Positions 1 to 7,600 of a stretch of DNA of 9,711 bases are shown here, piece by piece. This stretch comes from Flavobacterium sp. (GTDB lineage Bacteria > Bacteroidota > Bacteroidia > Flavobacteriales > Flavobacteriaceae). Position numbers and translations under genes: made by a program. The stretch's first letter is position 1. Every line of letters begins with the position of its first letter. The notes beneath the pieces were generated by a model. The model searched no databases, was not told the DNA's origin, and saw nothing but the letters and a program-made list of their open reading frames with translations. Location: assembly GCF_003525665.1 (NCBI RefSeq), contig NZ_DQDX01000024.1:1-9711 (forward strand), read 5' to 3'.

Positions 1-257
1 GATGTTGCCTTCCAGTTTATTTCTATCGTATCATTAGCAATTACGTCATAATTGTATTGATAATCTCCTGATGTTCCTGTTCGGTATTCGTAGTGATAGG
101 TGGCGTCTTCATGATGATTGATAGCCGAGTCAATCGCTATTGCTTCTGCCGATTCTGGTAAAAGCTGTTGTGGTTGAGCAAGCTCTTAGGTTCTACAAGT
201 ATTGAATAATAGTAGTGCAGCAATTAATCCGACAAGAAATTGTATGGTTTTTTTCAT
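1..257 (-). pseudogene. Interrupted small lipoprotein gene, partial at left edge
   Basis: Read on the minus strand, ATG at 257 opens a lipoprotein-type signal peptide: MKKTIQFLVG, a hydrophobic stretch, then a lipobox-like LFNTC with Cys21. Codon 24 is TAA (plus strand 186-188), right after the lipobox. The same frame then stays open for about 62 codons to the window edge with protein-like content, including YHYEYRTGTSG and YQYNYDV. The simplest reading is a secreted lipoprotein gene inactivated by a single nonsense change, or a sequencing error at that base. The start is supported by a promoter-like element just upstream (274-318). I do not recognise a functional family. The Tyr-rich part resembles short uncharacterised Flavobacteriaceae lipoproteins from memory only. 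No function is assigned. Confidence 0.55.
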
Positions 258-273
258 GACTGTTGCGTTTCTG

Positions 274-318
274 TAAAAATACTAAACGCGTAAGTTCGTA
301 TTTTACGGAAAACCGTAA
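274..318 (-). promoter_or_regulatory. Palindrome plus -7 box driving the broken lipoprotein gene
   Basis: A palindrome, TTACGG-AAAA-CCGTAA, occupies 303-318 (T302 extends the motif on one side only). Twenty nt further along the minus strand is TATTTTTA (281-274), a TAnnTTTG-like -7 box with one mismatch. The predicted start of transcription is about 269, giving a roughly 11-nt leader before ATG 257. No matching box is seen on the other side, where it would run antisense to the EEP gene. The palindrome lies only 7 nt beyond the EEP stop codon. It is the same element as at 1169-1186 and 9053-9070. Confidence 0.5.
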
Positions 319-325
319 TCACCTA

Positions 326-1126
326 TTAATTTATTGAAAATGTAACTGCAATCGGAATATGATCGGAGATTGCTCTTGCTTGTTTTAGGGTTTCAAAATT
401 GGTGTAGAAATGGATGGCTTCAGTTTTTGATACTGCGATTTTGGCTGTTTTGAACCAGATGTTATCAAATTCTGAGGCAAGGCAATTGTTGTTTTTGCAT
501 TCTTGTTTAAGCGATGTTTTCTGATTGACGAATGCCGATTGATAACCCATCTTTTTCAACGGATTAAAAACAGTATGCGATTGCGGACAATTGAAATCGC
601 CCACAAAAATCAAGTTTAAATCAGGATATTGCGCTGGTAAATATTTGAAATATTTGATTTCGGTTTCGGGTTGTTTCTTTTTGGTTATCGCGTGAAAGTT
701 GGCGAGTGTAAATTGCTTGTTGTTGTATTCGAAGGTGCAATAAAACGGTTCTCTATCTATCTCTAAATTGTATTTTTGTTCGAGCCATGCTTTGCCAATT
801 TTCTTGACTTTGGCGGTTTTCCAAAGAAAAGCATAGCGTTCTACTTTATAAGCGCTACTTGACGTTGGATCGCTTATCACGTAATCCCATTTGGCTCCTT
901 TTCTATTTAATTCGTCGGCGAGTTGTGCCACGGCTTGCGCACCACCATTACCAGCAACAACTTCCTGTAAAGCCACAACATCATAATTTTTAATGGTGTT
1001 GGCAATGAAACTAATGGTTGTATCTGACTTGGAACTACCCAAGTTTTCAATATTCCAGGATAGGAGTTTTATTTGGGAGAATGAAGTTGTGGATAGTAGA
1101 AGGAAGAGGAAGAGGATTCTTGGCAT
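326..1126 (-). CDS. Exported endonuclease/exonuclease/phosphatase (EEP) family protein, DNase I-like
   Basis: The 266-residue protein begins with an N-terminal signal peptide (about residues 1-18, hydrophobic FLFLLL then SFSQ), so it should act in the periplasm or outside the cell. The rest is one EEP domain with the standard motifs in order: SWNIENLG with N25, LQEV with E55, ERYAFLW around Y98, NFHA with H145, GDFNC with D177 and N179, and SDHIP with D255 and H256. These are the metal- and phosphate-binding residues of DNase I-like phosphodiesterases, so it is probably an intact nuclease or phosphodiesterase. The substrate cannot be told from sequence; DNA is plausible. The start at 1126 is preceded by an A-rich stretch and a -7-like TAGCTTTA (1147-1140). 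It is divergent from cas1 and shares the palindrome at 1169-1186. A role in CRISPR immunity is not shown. Confidence 0.9.
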   Translation of the reverse strand: MPRILFLFLLLSTTSFSQIKLLSWNIENLGSSKSDTTISFIANTIKNYDVVALQEVVAGNGGAQAVAQLADELNRKGAKWDYVISDPTSSSAYKVERYAFLWKTAKVKKIGKAWLEQKYNLEIDREPFYCTFEYNNKQFTLANFHAITKKKQPETEIKYFKYLPAQYPDLNLIFVGDFNCPQSHTVFNPLKKMGYQSAFVNQKTSLKQECKNNNCLASEFDNIWFKTAKIAVSKTEAIHFYTNFETLKQARAISDHIPIAVTFSIN

Positions 1127-1139
1127 TTTTTTTTTGTTG

Positions 1140-1214
1140 TAAAGCTAATTTAATTAATAGTTAAGTTGTTTACGGTTTTCCGTAAAGAATACTATTTTCT
1201 CTTTTATAACTTAG
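1140..1214. promoter_or_regulatory. Divergent promoter region with shared palindrome, EEP gene and cas1
   Basis: The centre is a perfect inverted repeat TTTACGG-TTTT-CCGTAAA (1169-1186). On the minus side, 21 nt away, TAGCTTTA (1147-1140) matches TAnnTTTG except the last base and would start EEP transcription near 1135. On the plus side, 20 nt away, TAACTTAG (1207-1214) matches with one mismatch and would start cas1 transcription near 1219, 13 nt before its ATG. No -33 TTG stands at the usual place; the palindrome half-site CCGTAAA is there instead. The palindrome centre falls at about -41 for both starts, the position used by class II activators. The binding protein is unknown. Confidence 0.6.
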
Positions 1215-1231
1215 TGTAAAAATAATTTAAG

Positions 1232-2116
1232 ATGCTTAAAAAAACTATATTATTAGAGAATAAGGCTTCGCTTACTACAAAGAATTTACAATTAGTTATC
1301 AAAACAGATGTTAGAGAAAGCACAATTCCAATAGAGGAAATTGGATTTATCGTTCTAGATCATCCAGAAATTTATTTAAGTATTCCAGCAATGAATTTTC
1401 TAATTGAAAACAATGCAGCTTTGATTGTTTGTAGTACCAATCATTTACCAAATGGTTTGTTTTTGAATTTGAATAGTCATCACATTCAACAAGAAATTTT
1501 TAAACAGCAAATTAATGCAAGCGTTCCCTTAAAAAAACAATTGTGGCAGCAAACCATTGTTGAAAAAATTACTAATCAAGGAATTCTTTTGGAAAAGATA
1601 ACTGGAAGTAAAAACAGTTTTGACTTTTTAGCGAGTAAAGTTTTAAGTGGCGATAGTTCAAATATGGAAGGCGTTGCAGCAAGTCAATACTGGAAATCTT
1701 TTTTTGAAATGAAATTTAAGCGTGAACGATTTGGTGATTATCCTAATAATTTTTTGAATTATGGTTATGCTATTTTGAGAGCTGCAACTGCGAGAGCATT
1801 ATCTGGAAGTGGTTTACTAAATACTTTGGGAATTCATCATAAAAGTAAATACAATGCTTTTGCTTTGGCTGATGATATCATGGAACCATTTAGACCAATT
1901 GTAGATGAAAAGGTATTTGAGTTAATGCAAAATTATGATGAGCAAGAGTTGAATACTTTACTAAAATCAGAATTGTTGCAGATTCTTACTCGGACTGTTT
2001 ATTTTAAAGAGGAGAAAAGTCCGTTGATGGTTGCATTGCAAAAAACAGCAAGTTCGTTACAACAATGTTACACCGGCGAGAGGAAAAAGATAAAATATCC
2101 AAAACTATGGATCTAA
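1232..2116 (+). CDS. cas1: CRISPR-associated integrase Cas1 (type II-C)
   Basis: This 294-residue protein has the usual length for type II Cas1, the DNA integrase that inserts new spacers at the leader end of the array as a complex with Cas2. The N-terminal beta domain runs to about residue 85; the helical catalytic domain follows. Expected metal-ligand positions are present: E146 in NMEGVAASQYW, H202/H203 in LGIHHKSKYNAF, and the acidic cluster D214-D215-E218 in ADDIMEPFRPIVD. The LNYGYAILRA motif (residues 175-184) is also typical. The ATG at 1232 lies 13 nt after the predicted transcription start, and the family N-terminus begins here. The gene overlaps cas2 by 10 nt, indicating an operon. 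No cas4 or csn2 is present, which supports subtype II-C. The frame is intact. Confidence 0.98.
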   Translation: MLKKTILLENKASLTTKNLQLVIKTDVRESTIPIEEIGFIVLDHPEIYLSIPAMNFLIENNAALIVCSTNHLPNGLFLNLNSHHIQQEIFKQQINASVPLKKQLWQQTIVEKITNQGILLEKITGSKNSFDFLASKVLSGDSSNMEGVAASQYWKSFFEMKFKRERFGDYPNNFLNYGYAILRAATARALSGSGLLNTLGIHHKSKYNAFALADDIMEPFRPIVDEKVFELMQNYDEQELNTLLKSELLQILTRTVYFKEEKSPLMVALQKTASSLQQCYTGERKKIKYPKLWI

Positions 2117-2436
2117 ACGGATACCGAATTATGTGGCTATTTGTATTTTTTGATTTACCGACAGAAACTAAAAAGGATAAAAAAAATGCATCAGGATTTA
2201 GAAACAACTTGCTAAAAGATGGTTTTAGTATGATGCAATATTCAGTTTATGTACGGCATTGCGCTAGTAGTGAAAGTGCCGATGTGCATGAGAAACGCAT
2301 TCACAGATTATTACCGCCTTTGGGTAAGGTAAGTGTTTTGCGTATCACCGATAAACAGTTTGGAAATATTTTGAACTTTTGGGGTAGAGCAGAAGTGCCT
2401 AAAGAACCACAACCTACGCAGTTAGAATTATTTTGA
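2107..2436 (+). CDS. cas2: CRISPR-associated protein Cas2 (type II-C)
   Basis: From ATG 2107 the product is 109 residues, the normal Cas2 size. Cas2 is the structural partner that bridges Cas1 dimers during spacer integration. The N-terminus carries the characteristic first beta strand and conserved Asp, WLFVFFDLPTET, followed by the ferredoxin-like fold (NNLLKDGFSMMQYSVYVRHC in the second strand/helix region; VSVLRITDKQFGN near the C-terminus). An in-frame ATG at 2065 would add 14 residues (MLHRREEKDK...) unlike the family, and would lie deep inside cas1; the 2107 start overlaps cas1 by only 10 nt and gives the expected MDLNGYRIMW beginning. ATG 2131 is a less likely alternative. A terminator-like hairpin follows at 2441-2489. 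Confidence 0.95.
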   Translation: MDLNGYRIMWLFVFFDLPTETKKDKKNASGFRNNLLKDGFSMMQYSVYVRHCASSESADVHEKRIHRLLPPLGKVSVLRITDKQFGNILNFWGRAEVPKEPQPTQLELF

Positions 2437-2440
2437 AATA

Positions 2441-2489
2441 AAAAAATGCCTCAATCTTGCCTTTTCACTGCAAAAAAGAAGCGTTTTTT
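2441..2489. terminator. Bidirectional terminator-like hairpin between cas2 and the array
   Basis: AAAAAATGCCTC (2441-2452) pairs with GAAGCGTTTTTT (2478-2489) over 12 positions with one mismatch and one G-U pair, around a 25-nt loop. Read on the minus strand the same arms also pair with one mismatch and one G-U. It sits 4 nt after the cas2 stop and 52 nt before the first repeat at the left end. It could therefore end both the cas1-cas2 transcript and the oppositely directed pre-crRNA. The long loop makes it weaker than a classic terminator. Confidence 0.5.
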
Positions 2490-2541
2490 ATCACGATATA
2501 ATACTTTATTCTCTTGATTATTAGAAGGTAACGAGCCAACT

Positions 2542-4025
2542 AATATCGTGTTTTCTAATCTTTAATCAACCCACAACTCACGTGTTGACTTGGTATTTTC
2601 TTTCAATAATATCGTGTTTTCTAATCTTTAATCAACCCACAACTGGTTCTGATGTAATTGCAATAATCAATAAAATATCGTGTTTTCTAATCTTTAATCA
2701 ACCCACAACAATAAATCGGGTTTAATTTCTTCTGTAAATAATATCGTGTTTTCTAATCTTTAATCAACCCACAACAGGTAAAACATCTACTAACCTTGCT
2801 AATTGAATATCGTGTTTTCTAATCTTTAATCAACCCACAACCATTTCTGTATTACATTCGTTGCATTTGTAATATCGTGTTTTCTAATCTTTAATCAACC
2901 CACAACAAAGTAACCATTCTAAACCATAGTTCAGACAATATCGTGTTTTCTAATCTTTAATCAACCCACAACTGTTCCTGCTTCACTAAATTGGCTGGAG
3001 AAATATCGTGTTTTCTAATCTTTAATCAACCCACAACGGGTAGAACGTTGTTTAATTTGTTTTTAAGAATATCGTGTTTTCTAATCTTTAATCAACCCAC
3101 AACTGCTCAATTGCATCTAAATTACGTGTGATAAATATCGTGTTTTCTAATCTTTAATCAACCCACAACAAATGATGATGATGATTTATTAGACTTTGCA
3201 ATATCGTGTTTTCTAATCTTTAATCAACCCACAACAAATGGTTTAAGTAACTTTTTTCGTTGTCGAATATCGTGTTTTCTAATCTTTAATCAACCCACAA
3301 CTAATCTTATGAAAAGTGTTATAAACGGAAAATATCGTGTTTTCTAATCTTTAATCAACCCACAACATTCTAAACAACGCATAACTATTGCGTAATAATA
3401 TCGTGTTTTCTAATCTTTAATCAACCCACAACTAATGATTTTAAATCTGAAAACTTAGCAAAAATATCGTGTTTTCTAATCTTTAATCAACCCACAACAT
3501 CGTTGGTACACTTGTGCCGTTTGTTGTTAATATCGTGTTTTCTAATCTTTAATCAACCCACAACTTTTAATGAGGGCGTGACTTATGAAGATTTAATATC
3601 GTGTTTTCTAATCTTTAATCAACCCACAACTCTGTAAGCGCATTAAATGCTAATGGCTCTAATATCGTGTTTTCTAATCTTTAATCAACCCACAACAGCT
3701 ACTTCCCAACTTAAAGAATCCATTTAATATCGTGTTTTCTAATCTTTAATCAACCCACAACTTACAGACGTACTTTTATAAGTGGGATTGCAATATCGTG
3801 TTTTCTAATCTTTAATCAACCCACAACATATTGACTACTGCATTGTTTAACGATTCTAATATCGTGTTTTCTAATCTTTAATCAACCCACAACTTAAAAG
3901 ATGTATTAACCGCACTAGGTTTCAATATCGTGTTTTCTAATCTTTAATCAACCCACAACACCCGATGGTAAAGATTTAACGTCTGAGGAAATATCGTGTT
4001 TTCTAATCTTTAATCAACCCACAAC
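2542..4025 (-). CRISPR. Type II-C CRISPR array, 23 repeats and 22 spacers
   Basis: Twenty-three identical 36-nt repeats start at 2542, 2608, 2674, 2740, 2806, 2871, 2937, 3002, 3068, 3134, 3200, 3266, 3331, 3397, 3463, 3529, 3595, 3661, 3726, 3792, 3858, 3924 and 3990. Spacers are 30 nt, except four of 29 nt (at 2842, 2973, 3302 and 3697). I see no duplicated spacer and no degenerate end repeat. Orientation is minus: read that way the repeat begins GTTGTGGGTTGATTAAAG and ends ACGATATT, and its 5' part pairs with the tracrRNA anti-repeat at 9114-9138. The leader should therefore be at 4026-4100 and the oldest spacers next to cas2. Each repeat, read on minus, holds a TTG and, 21 nt later, a TATT at its 3' end, so a spacer beginning TTTG would complete a promoter; spacer 14 does. 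Confidence 0.99.
3459..3490 (-). promoter_or_regulatory. Internal array promoter completed by spacer 14
   Basis: On the minus strand, TTG of the repeat (3490-3488), a 21-nt gap and TATTTTTG (3466-3459) form a full match to the Bacteroidota TTG / TAnnTTTG promoter. The first four bases of the -7 box (TATT) come from the repeat end, and the last four (TTTG) are the first bases of spacer 14. Transcription would start within spacer 14, near 3454, and read spacers 13 to 1. Confidence 0.4.
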
Positions 4026-4100
4026 AGAGTGAGCTATCGCTGGAACACCGTTGTGGTTTGAGCTGTTTAAGAGTTTGAAAACTTTATGTCAATGAACTTC
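4026..4100 (-). promoter_or_regulatory. Candidate CRISPR leader
   Basis: This 75-bp gap lies between the toxin stop codon and the first repeat to be transcribed. On the minus strand it holds TTGACA (4092-4087) and, 17 nt later, TAAACA (4069-4064), a weak promoter that would start near 4057, about 30 nt ahead of the first repeat. It also contains CAAACCACAAC (4060-4050), complementary at 10 of 11 positions to the start of repeat GTTGTGGGTTG (4025-4015) across a 24-nt loop. No terminator is visible, so reading through from the toxin gene into the array is possible. The promoter call is weak because Bacteroidota promoters normally need TAnnTTTG. Confidence 0.45.
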
Positions 4101-4376
4101 TTAAAAATTTTGTCTTCCTATAATTGCCATAATTTCAATTTCATCAGCATTGATTTTATAAAAAATCGTATCTACACCACAAACACAGTAGCGATAACCT
4201 ATTTTATAATGATTAGCATTAGGAAAAAGAAAAGGATTTGATGCTATTTTAGAAAAACATTCAAAAAACATTTCGTAATATTTCTCTGCTTGTTTTAAAC
4301 CAAATTGACCAATACCATACTCAAAAATTCTGGTTAAATCCTCTTCCACTTGAATATTTAGTTTATAACTATACAT
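4101..4376 (-). CDS. RelE/ParE-family toxin
   Basis: The 91-residue protein has the RelE/ParE superfamily pattern: an N-terminal strand (YKLNIQVEEDLTRI), two helices (about residues 12-48, with IFEYGIGQFG and AEKYYEMFFECFSKIASNP), then a beta sheet including YKIGYRYCVCGVDTIFYKI and the family-typical end EIEIMAIIGRQNF. ParE members poison DNA gyrase and RelE members cleave mRNA. The ParD-type antitoxin encoded upstream favours the ParE side, but the target is inferred only. Its ATG at 4376 overlaps the antitoxin stop by 8 nt, the normal coupling in these operons. It lies between cas9 and the array on the same strand as both, which suggests it may stabilise the CRISPR locus. Confidence 0.9.
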   Translation of the reverse strand: MYSYKLNIQVEEDLTRIFEYGIGQFGLKQAEKYYEMFFECFSKIASNPFLFPNANHYKIGYRYCVCGVDTIFYKINADEIEIMAIIGRQNF

Positions 4377-4608
4377 TCAATTTTTTTTTAATTTCTGCTA
4401 ATAATTCTTCTTTGGTCTTTATACTGAAACCGCTTTTTTCGGCTTTTTCCAATTTCATTCTTACAAATTCCACATAGGCATCTTGCTCTCGGGCTTGCTT
4501 TATCAAATAATTTACCGCTTCACTTTTACTAGTAAATTCTTCATTTGCAACTTGCTGTTTTAGCCATTCATCATTTTGATTAGCTAATGTGATACTTTGT
4601 CTGGCCAT
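4369..4608 (-). CDS. ParD-like ribbon-helix-helix antitoxin
   Basis: The 79-residue protein begins with a ribbon strand (ARQSITLANQNDEWLKQQV) and the helices EFTSKSEAVNYLIKQAREQDA, the ribbon-helix-helix DNA-binding fold of ParD/CopG antitoxins. The charged C-terminal half (EFVRMKLEKAEKSGFSIKTKEELLAEIKKKL) is the usual toxin-wrapping segment. It should neutralise the toxin encoded directly downstream and repress its own promoter with it. The start at 4608 sits 41 nt after the cas9 stop, with its own promoter and palindromic operator in that gap. Co-transcription with cas9 is also possible since no terminator separates them. Pairing with the toxin is clear from order, overlap and sizes. Confidence 0.9.
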   Translation of the reverse strand: MARQSITLANQNDEWLKQQVANEEFTSKSEAVNYLIKQAREQDAYVEFVRMKLEKAEKSGFSIKTKEELLAEIKKKLNV

Positions 4609-4624
4609 AATAAAATTTATTTAG

Positions 4625-4658
4625 TGGTGTAAATATACACCAAAATAATTTATTTCAA
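4625..4658 (-). promoter_or_regulatory. Toxin-antitoxin promoter with palindromic operator
   Basis: TGGTGTA-AATA-TACACCA (4625-4642) is a perfect 7-bp-arm palindrome, 16 nt upstream of the antitoxin ATG. On the minus strand a TTG (4658-4656) and TATATTTA (4637-4630) are separated by 18 nt, within the Bacteroidota promoter spacing. The -7 box lies inside the palindrome, so a ribbon-helix-helix antitoxin bound there would block transcription. The TTG is within the last codons of cas9. This operator differs from the TTTACGG palindromes near the cas genes. Confidence 0.65.
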
Positions 4659-7600
4659 AAATTTTATTTTACCTGTAGGTGTCAAAACAAACTCATAACC
4701 CTCGACTAAACAATCAAATGTATTAGCTCCAATTTTAATCCATGGATATTTTTTTTGTTCGCCGACATTTTTACCTCCTTTCATTCCAGTTTTTAACCCC
4801 ATAAATTCGGTGATTCGTTTCTTATCTCTAGCTTCTGAATGAAACAAAAGTTTTATTTCCGCATATTTTTCTACATCTAATTGTGTTATTTCAAATAAGC
4901 GTTCTAATAATTTTTCCTCAGAGATTTCAAATAGTTCATTAGGAGATTTGTCGTAAATTAAAACCATTTTCCCTTTCGTTAAAATATATTTTAAAGAGTT
5001 TAAATTTTCATCTTTTTCGGGAGCAATTGGATATTGTTTTTTATCTTCATTGCTCAATTTGAAATACTTTCCTGCATCAATAATATTAATTAGTTGATTA
5101 CTTCTTGATATTTTACCTTTTTTGTCCAATCCTTCATAAATAGCCATACAATAATTCCCATCGTTCTTTGCGTGATAAAATTGTTTATGTTCATGTCTTG
5201 AAACATCACGATGCTTTTTTATGAATAACGGATTTGTTACATCGCTTGTGTAATAGCGTATTTTTTTAATTGGAACTGGATTTCCGCTTTTGTTTGGCAA
5301 AACATATAAATCATTTTTAATTTTATTTTCAAGTACTTGAATTGATTCTTTTATAGGTTGCTCTTCTTCTTCCTTTAAATTCTTTAGTTGTTTTTTTAAC
5401 TCTTCAATTTCTTTTTTTATTTGCTTTTCTTGTTCACGACCATTAGTAACTATTTCTTTTATTTTGTCATCAACAATATTTTTCAAATCAGCATCCTTAA
5501 ACATTTCGATACCTTGACGTTTTACATATTTTATAACTTCTTCTGTTTCTCCTGTTTTCTTATTTAGTTCTTCTCTTTTAATGGCACCGTAAAAACTTTC
5601 TTTATGCAATGCACCACGAACAGTATCGCCTTGCTTGTATTTAATCTCACCTTTTTCATTTCGTTGAATAATTCCTCTTTTTCTGATAGCTTTTTTGCTT
5701 TGAATTGGCAAATTATCTGGCGTGTAGTGACTAATTAAAGTGTTATTGTCAAAATTATCTACATCTTTGTGAAAACCTTCCCATGGAATTCTGTGAGAAA
5801 ATGATGGTTTTGGCTTTCCAAAAAAATCAAATTGTTCTAGATCGTGATAATAATTTGCTAAAGCATCATTAATATCTCTTGTGCAACAAGCAACTACAAC
5901 TGCATCTTTTGCATGATGTGCATGATTGTCTCTGGATTTTTCATTCAATCCCCACATTTGTCTCAGATTGGCAGTCGTTTTACCTTTTATTGGATATACT
6001 TTATTGAAAACAGTTTTTAGAAATAGATTTCCGTATTTACTAATAATACCAATATCAACCGATTGACTACTCTTGAAACTTTCTGGAACTTCTTCCATTG
6101 TGAACGATTTGTATTTCTTAAAATAATATGAATATTCAAATCTCAATTTGGTACGCTCAATAATATATTTATCTCTTTTTTCTTTGGTTGAAGCTGCTTT
6201 TATTTTTTTAGATAAATCTTTAATTTGTTGTTCTAATCCTTTATATTTTGCATACCAATGTTTTATTCTTGGTAAAATTTCATCATGATTTGCACACTCA
6301 AATGGAATTTTATCTTTTTTGGTTTGACGATTATAAGTTGCACAACATAATGTTTTATTCTGTTGTGAATTGTCTAAACTTCGACTTCTCGGAATAGTGT
6401 GTTCAATATCAAATTTTGGATTATTGCCAATAAAATCAGACAAACAAATAGTTTTTCCTGTATAAAGACACACTTTGTTTTGCTCAATCCAGAGTTGGTA
6501 TTTTAGAATATCGGTTTCGCTTGGTTCATAATCGTTATAATTTGGATTTGAATCATTGCAACCTTCAGTTATTATTTCTCCTCTAAAAATTGATTTAATT
6601 TCTTCGGTATATTTGTTTCTTCTGTTCTTTAAATCTTCATTCCATTGTCTTATTGCAACTCTTTCGTTAGAAGAATTTAATTCTCTTGGCATTTCAATAT
6701 GAATTGAGGTATCTTCATCAATCATATCATCTTTAATTAATTGATTGACAACTTTCTTCAATTGATGCAATGAACGCATTGCCATTGGATTCTTTATAGA
6801 GGAAATTAATGGACTTCCTAAATATTTTTTACCATCCTCATCACTTCGTTTAGCTTTCTTATAAACTTCAATTGCTGATGGATGATATAACTTTTTCAAG
6901 CTCTCTTCGGTAACATTAAAATTATCACTCAAAAAAGCTTTTAATATTTCGTCAATTGTTTGCTTTTTTGCAAATTCTCCTCTATCTGAATTGAGTTTCA
7001 TTTGATTTGTGAAAAGATCAAAACATTCTGATAAGACTTTGGCTTGAAAAGTTTCAGGAGTTTCATCCCATTTTTTAGTTCCAAAAAAATCTTTTACTTT
7101 TTTGTTTAATGCATTTTTGTATGCTTCTGCCACAAATACATTAGTAGAATTCCAAGTTCCGTTTTCTTTTTTTACATTTTTTATTAATCCGTTGACAATA
7201 TCTATATTGTTACTATACAATTTATAGTTTTCAATAATTGAATTTATCTCTTTATTAATAATATTTCTGTTTTCTTCATTATTCCAAATTTCAGCTGGCA
7301 AAATATTTTTCATATTAGCCAAGAAAACAGCATGTGAATAAATAAGAGTTTGTCTTAAATATGGCAAAATATTTCTAATTGCTTTCAAACTCAAAGAACC
7401 GTAATCTTGTTTGAGTTTTATTTTCGAAAATTTTGTTGCTGTTTTTTCATCACAATTAAGGTTTTCAATTGCAAATTGTTTTAATAATTCTTCATTATCA
7501 AACCGGAATAAAACATGCCAAACATCATCTATAATATCATCAATCGATTTTTGAACTTTTGTATTACTCTCTACTTTTGTGTTTTTTACAAAATTTGAAA

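Noticed and set aside
2065..2106. Longer start for cas2 at ATG 2065
   Set aside because: It would add 14 residues unlike Cas2 and overlap cas1 by 52 nt; the start at 2107 gives the family N-terminus.
2004..2207. 67-codon frame on the minus strand
   Set aside because: It is opposite the ends of cas1 and start of cas2, with no family features.
2437..2541. This gap as the CRISPR leader, with the array read on the plus strand
   Set aside because: The tracrRNA anti-repeat pairs only with the minus-strand repeat RNA, so this end is the trailer.
3170..3199. Spacer 10 as an acidic single-strand-binding protein tail (DDDDLLDF)
   Set aside because: It rests on a simple GAT run in a 30-nt sequence and is too weak to support a target.
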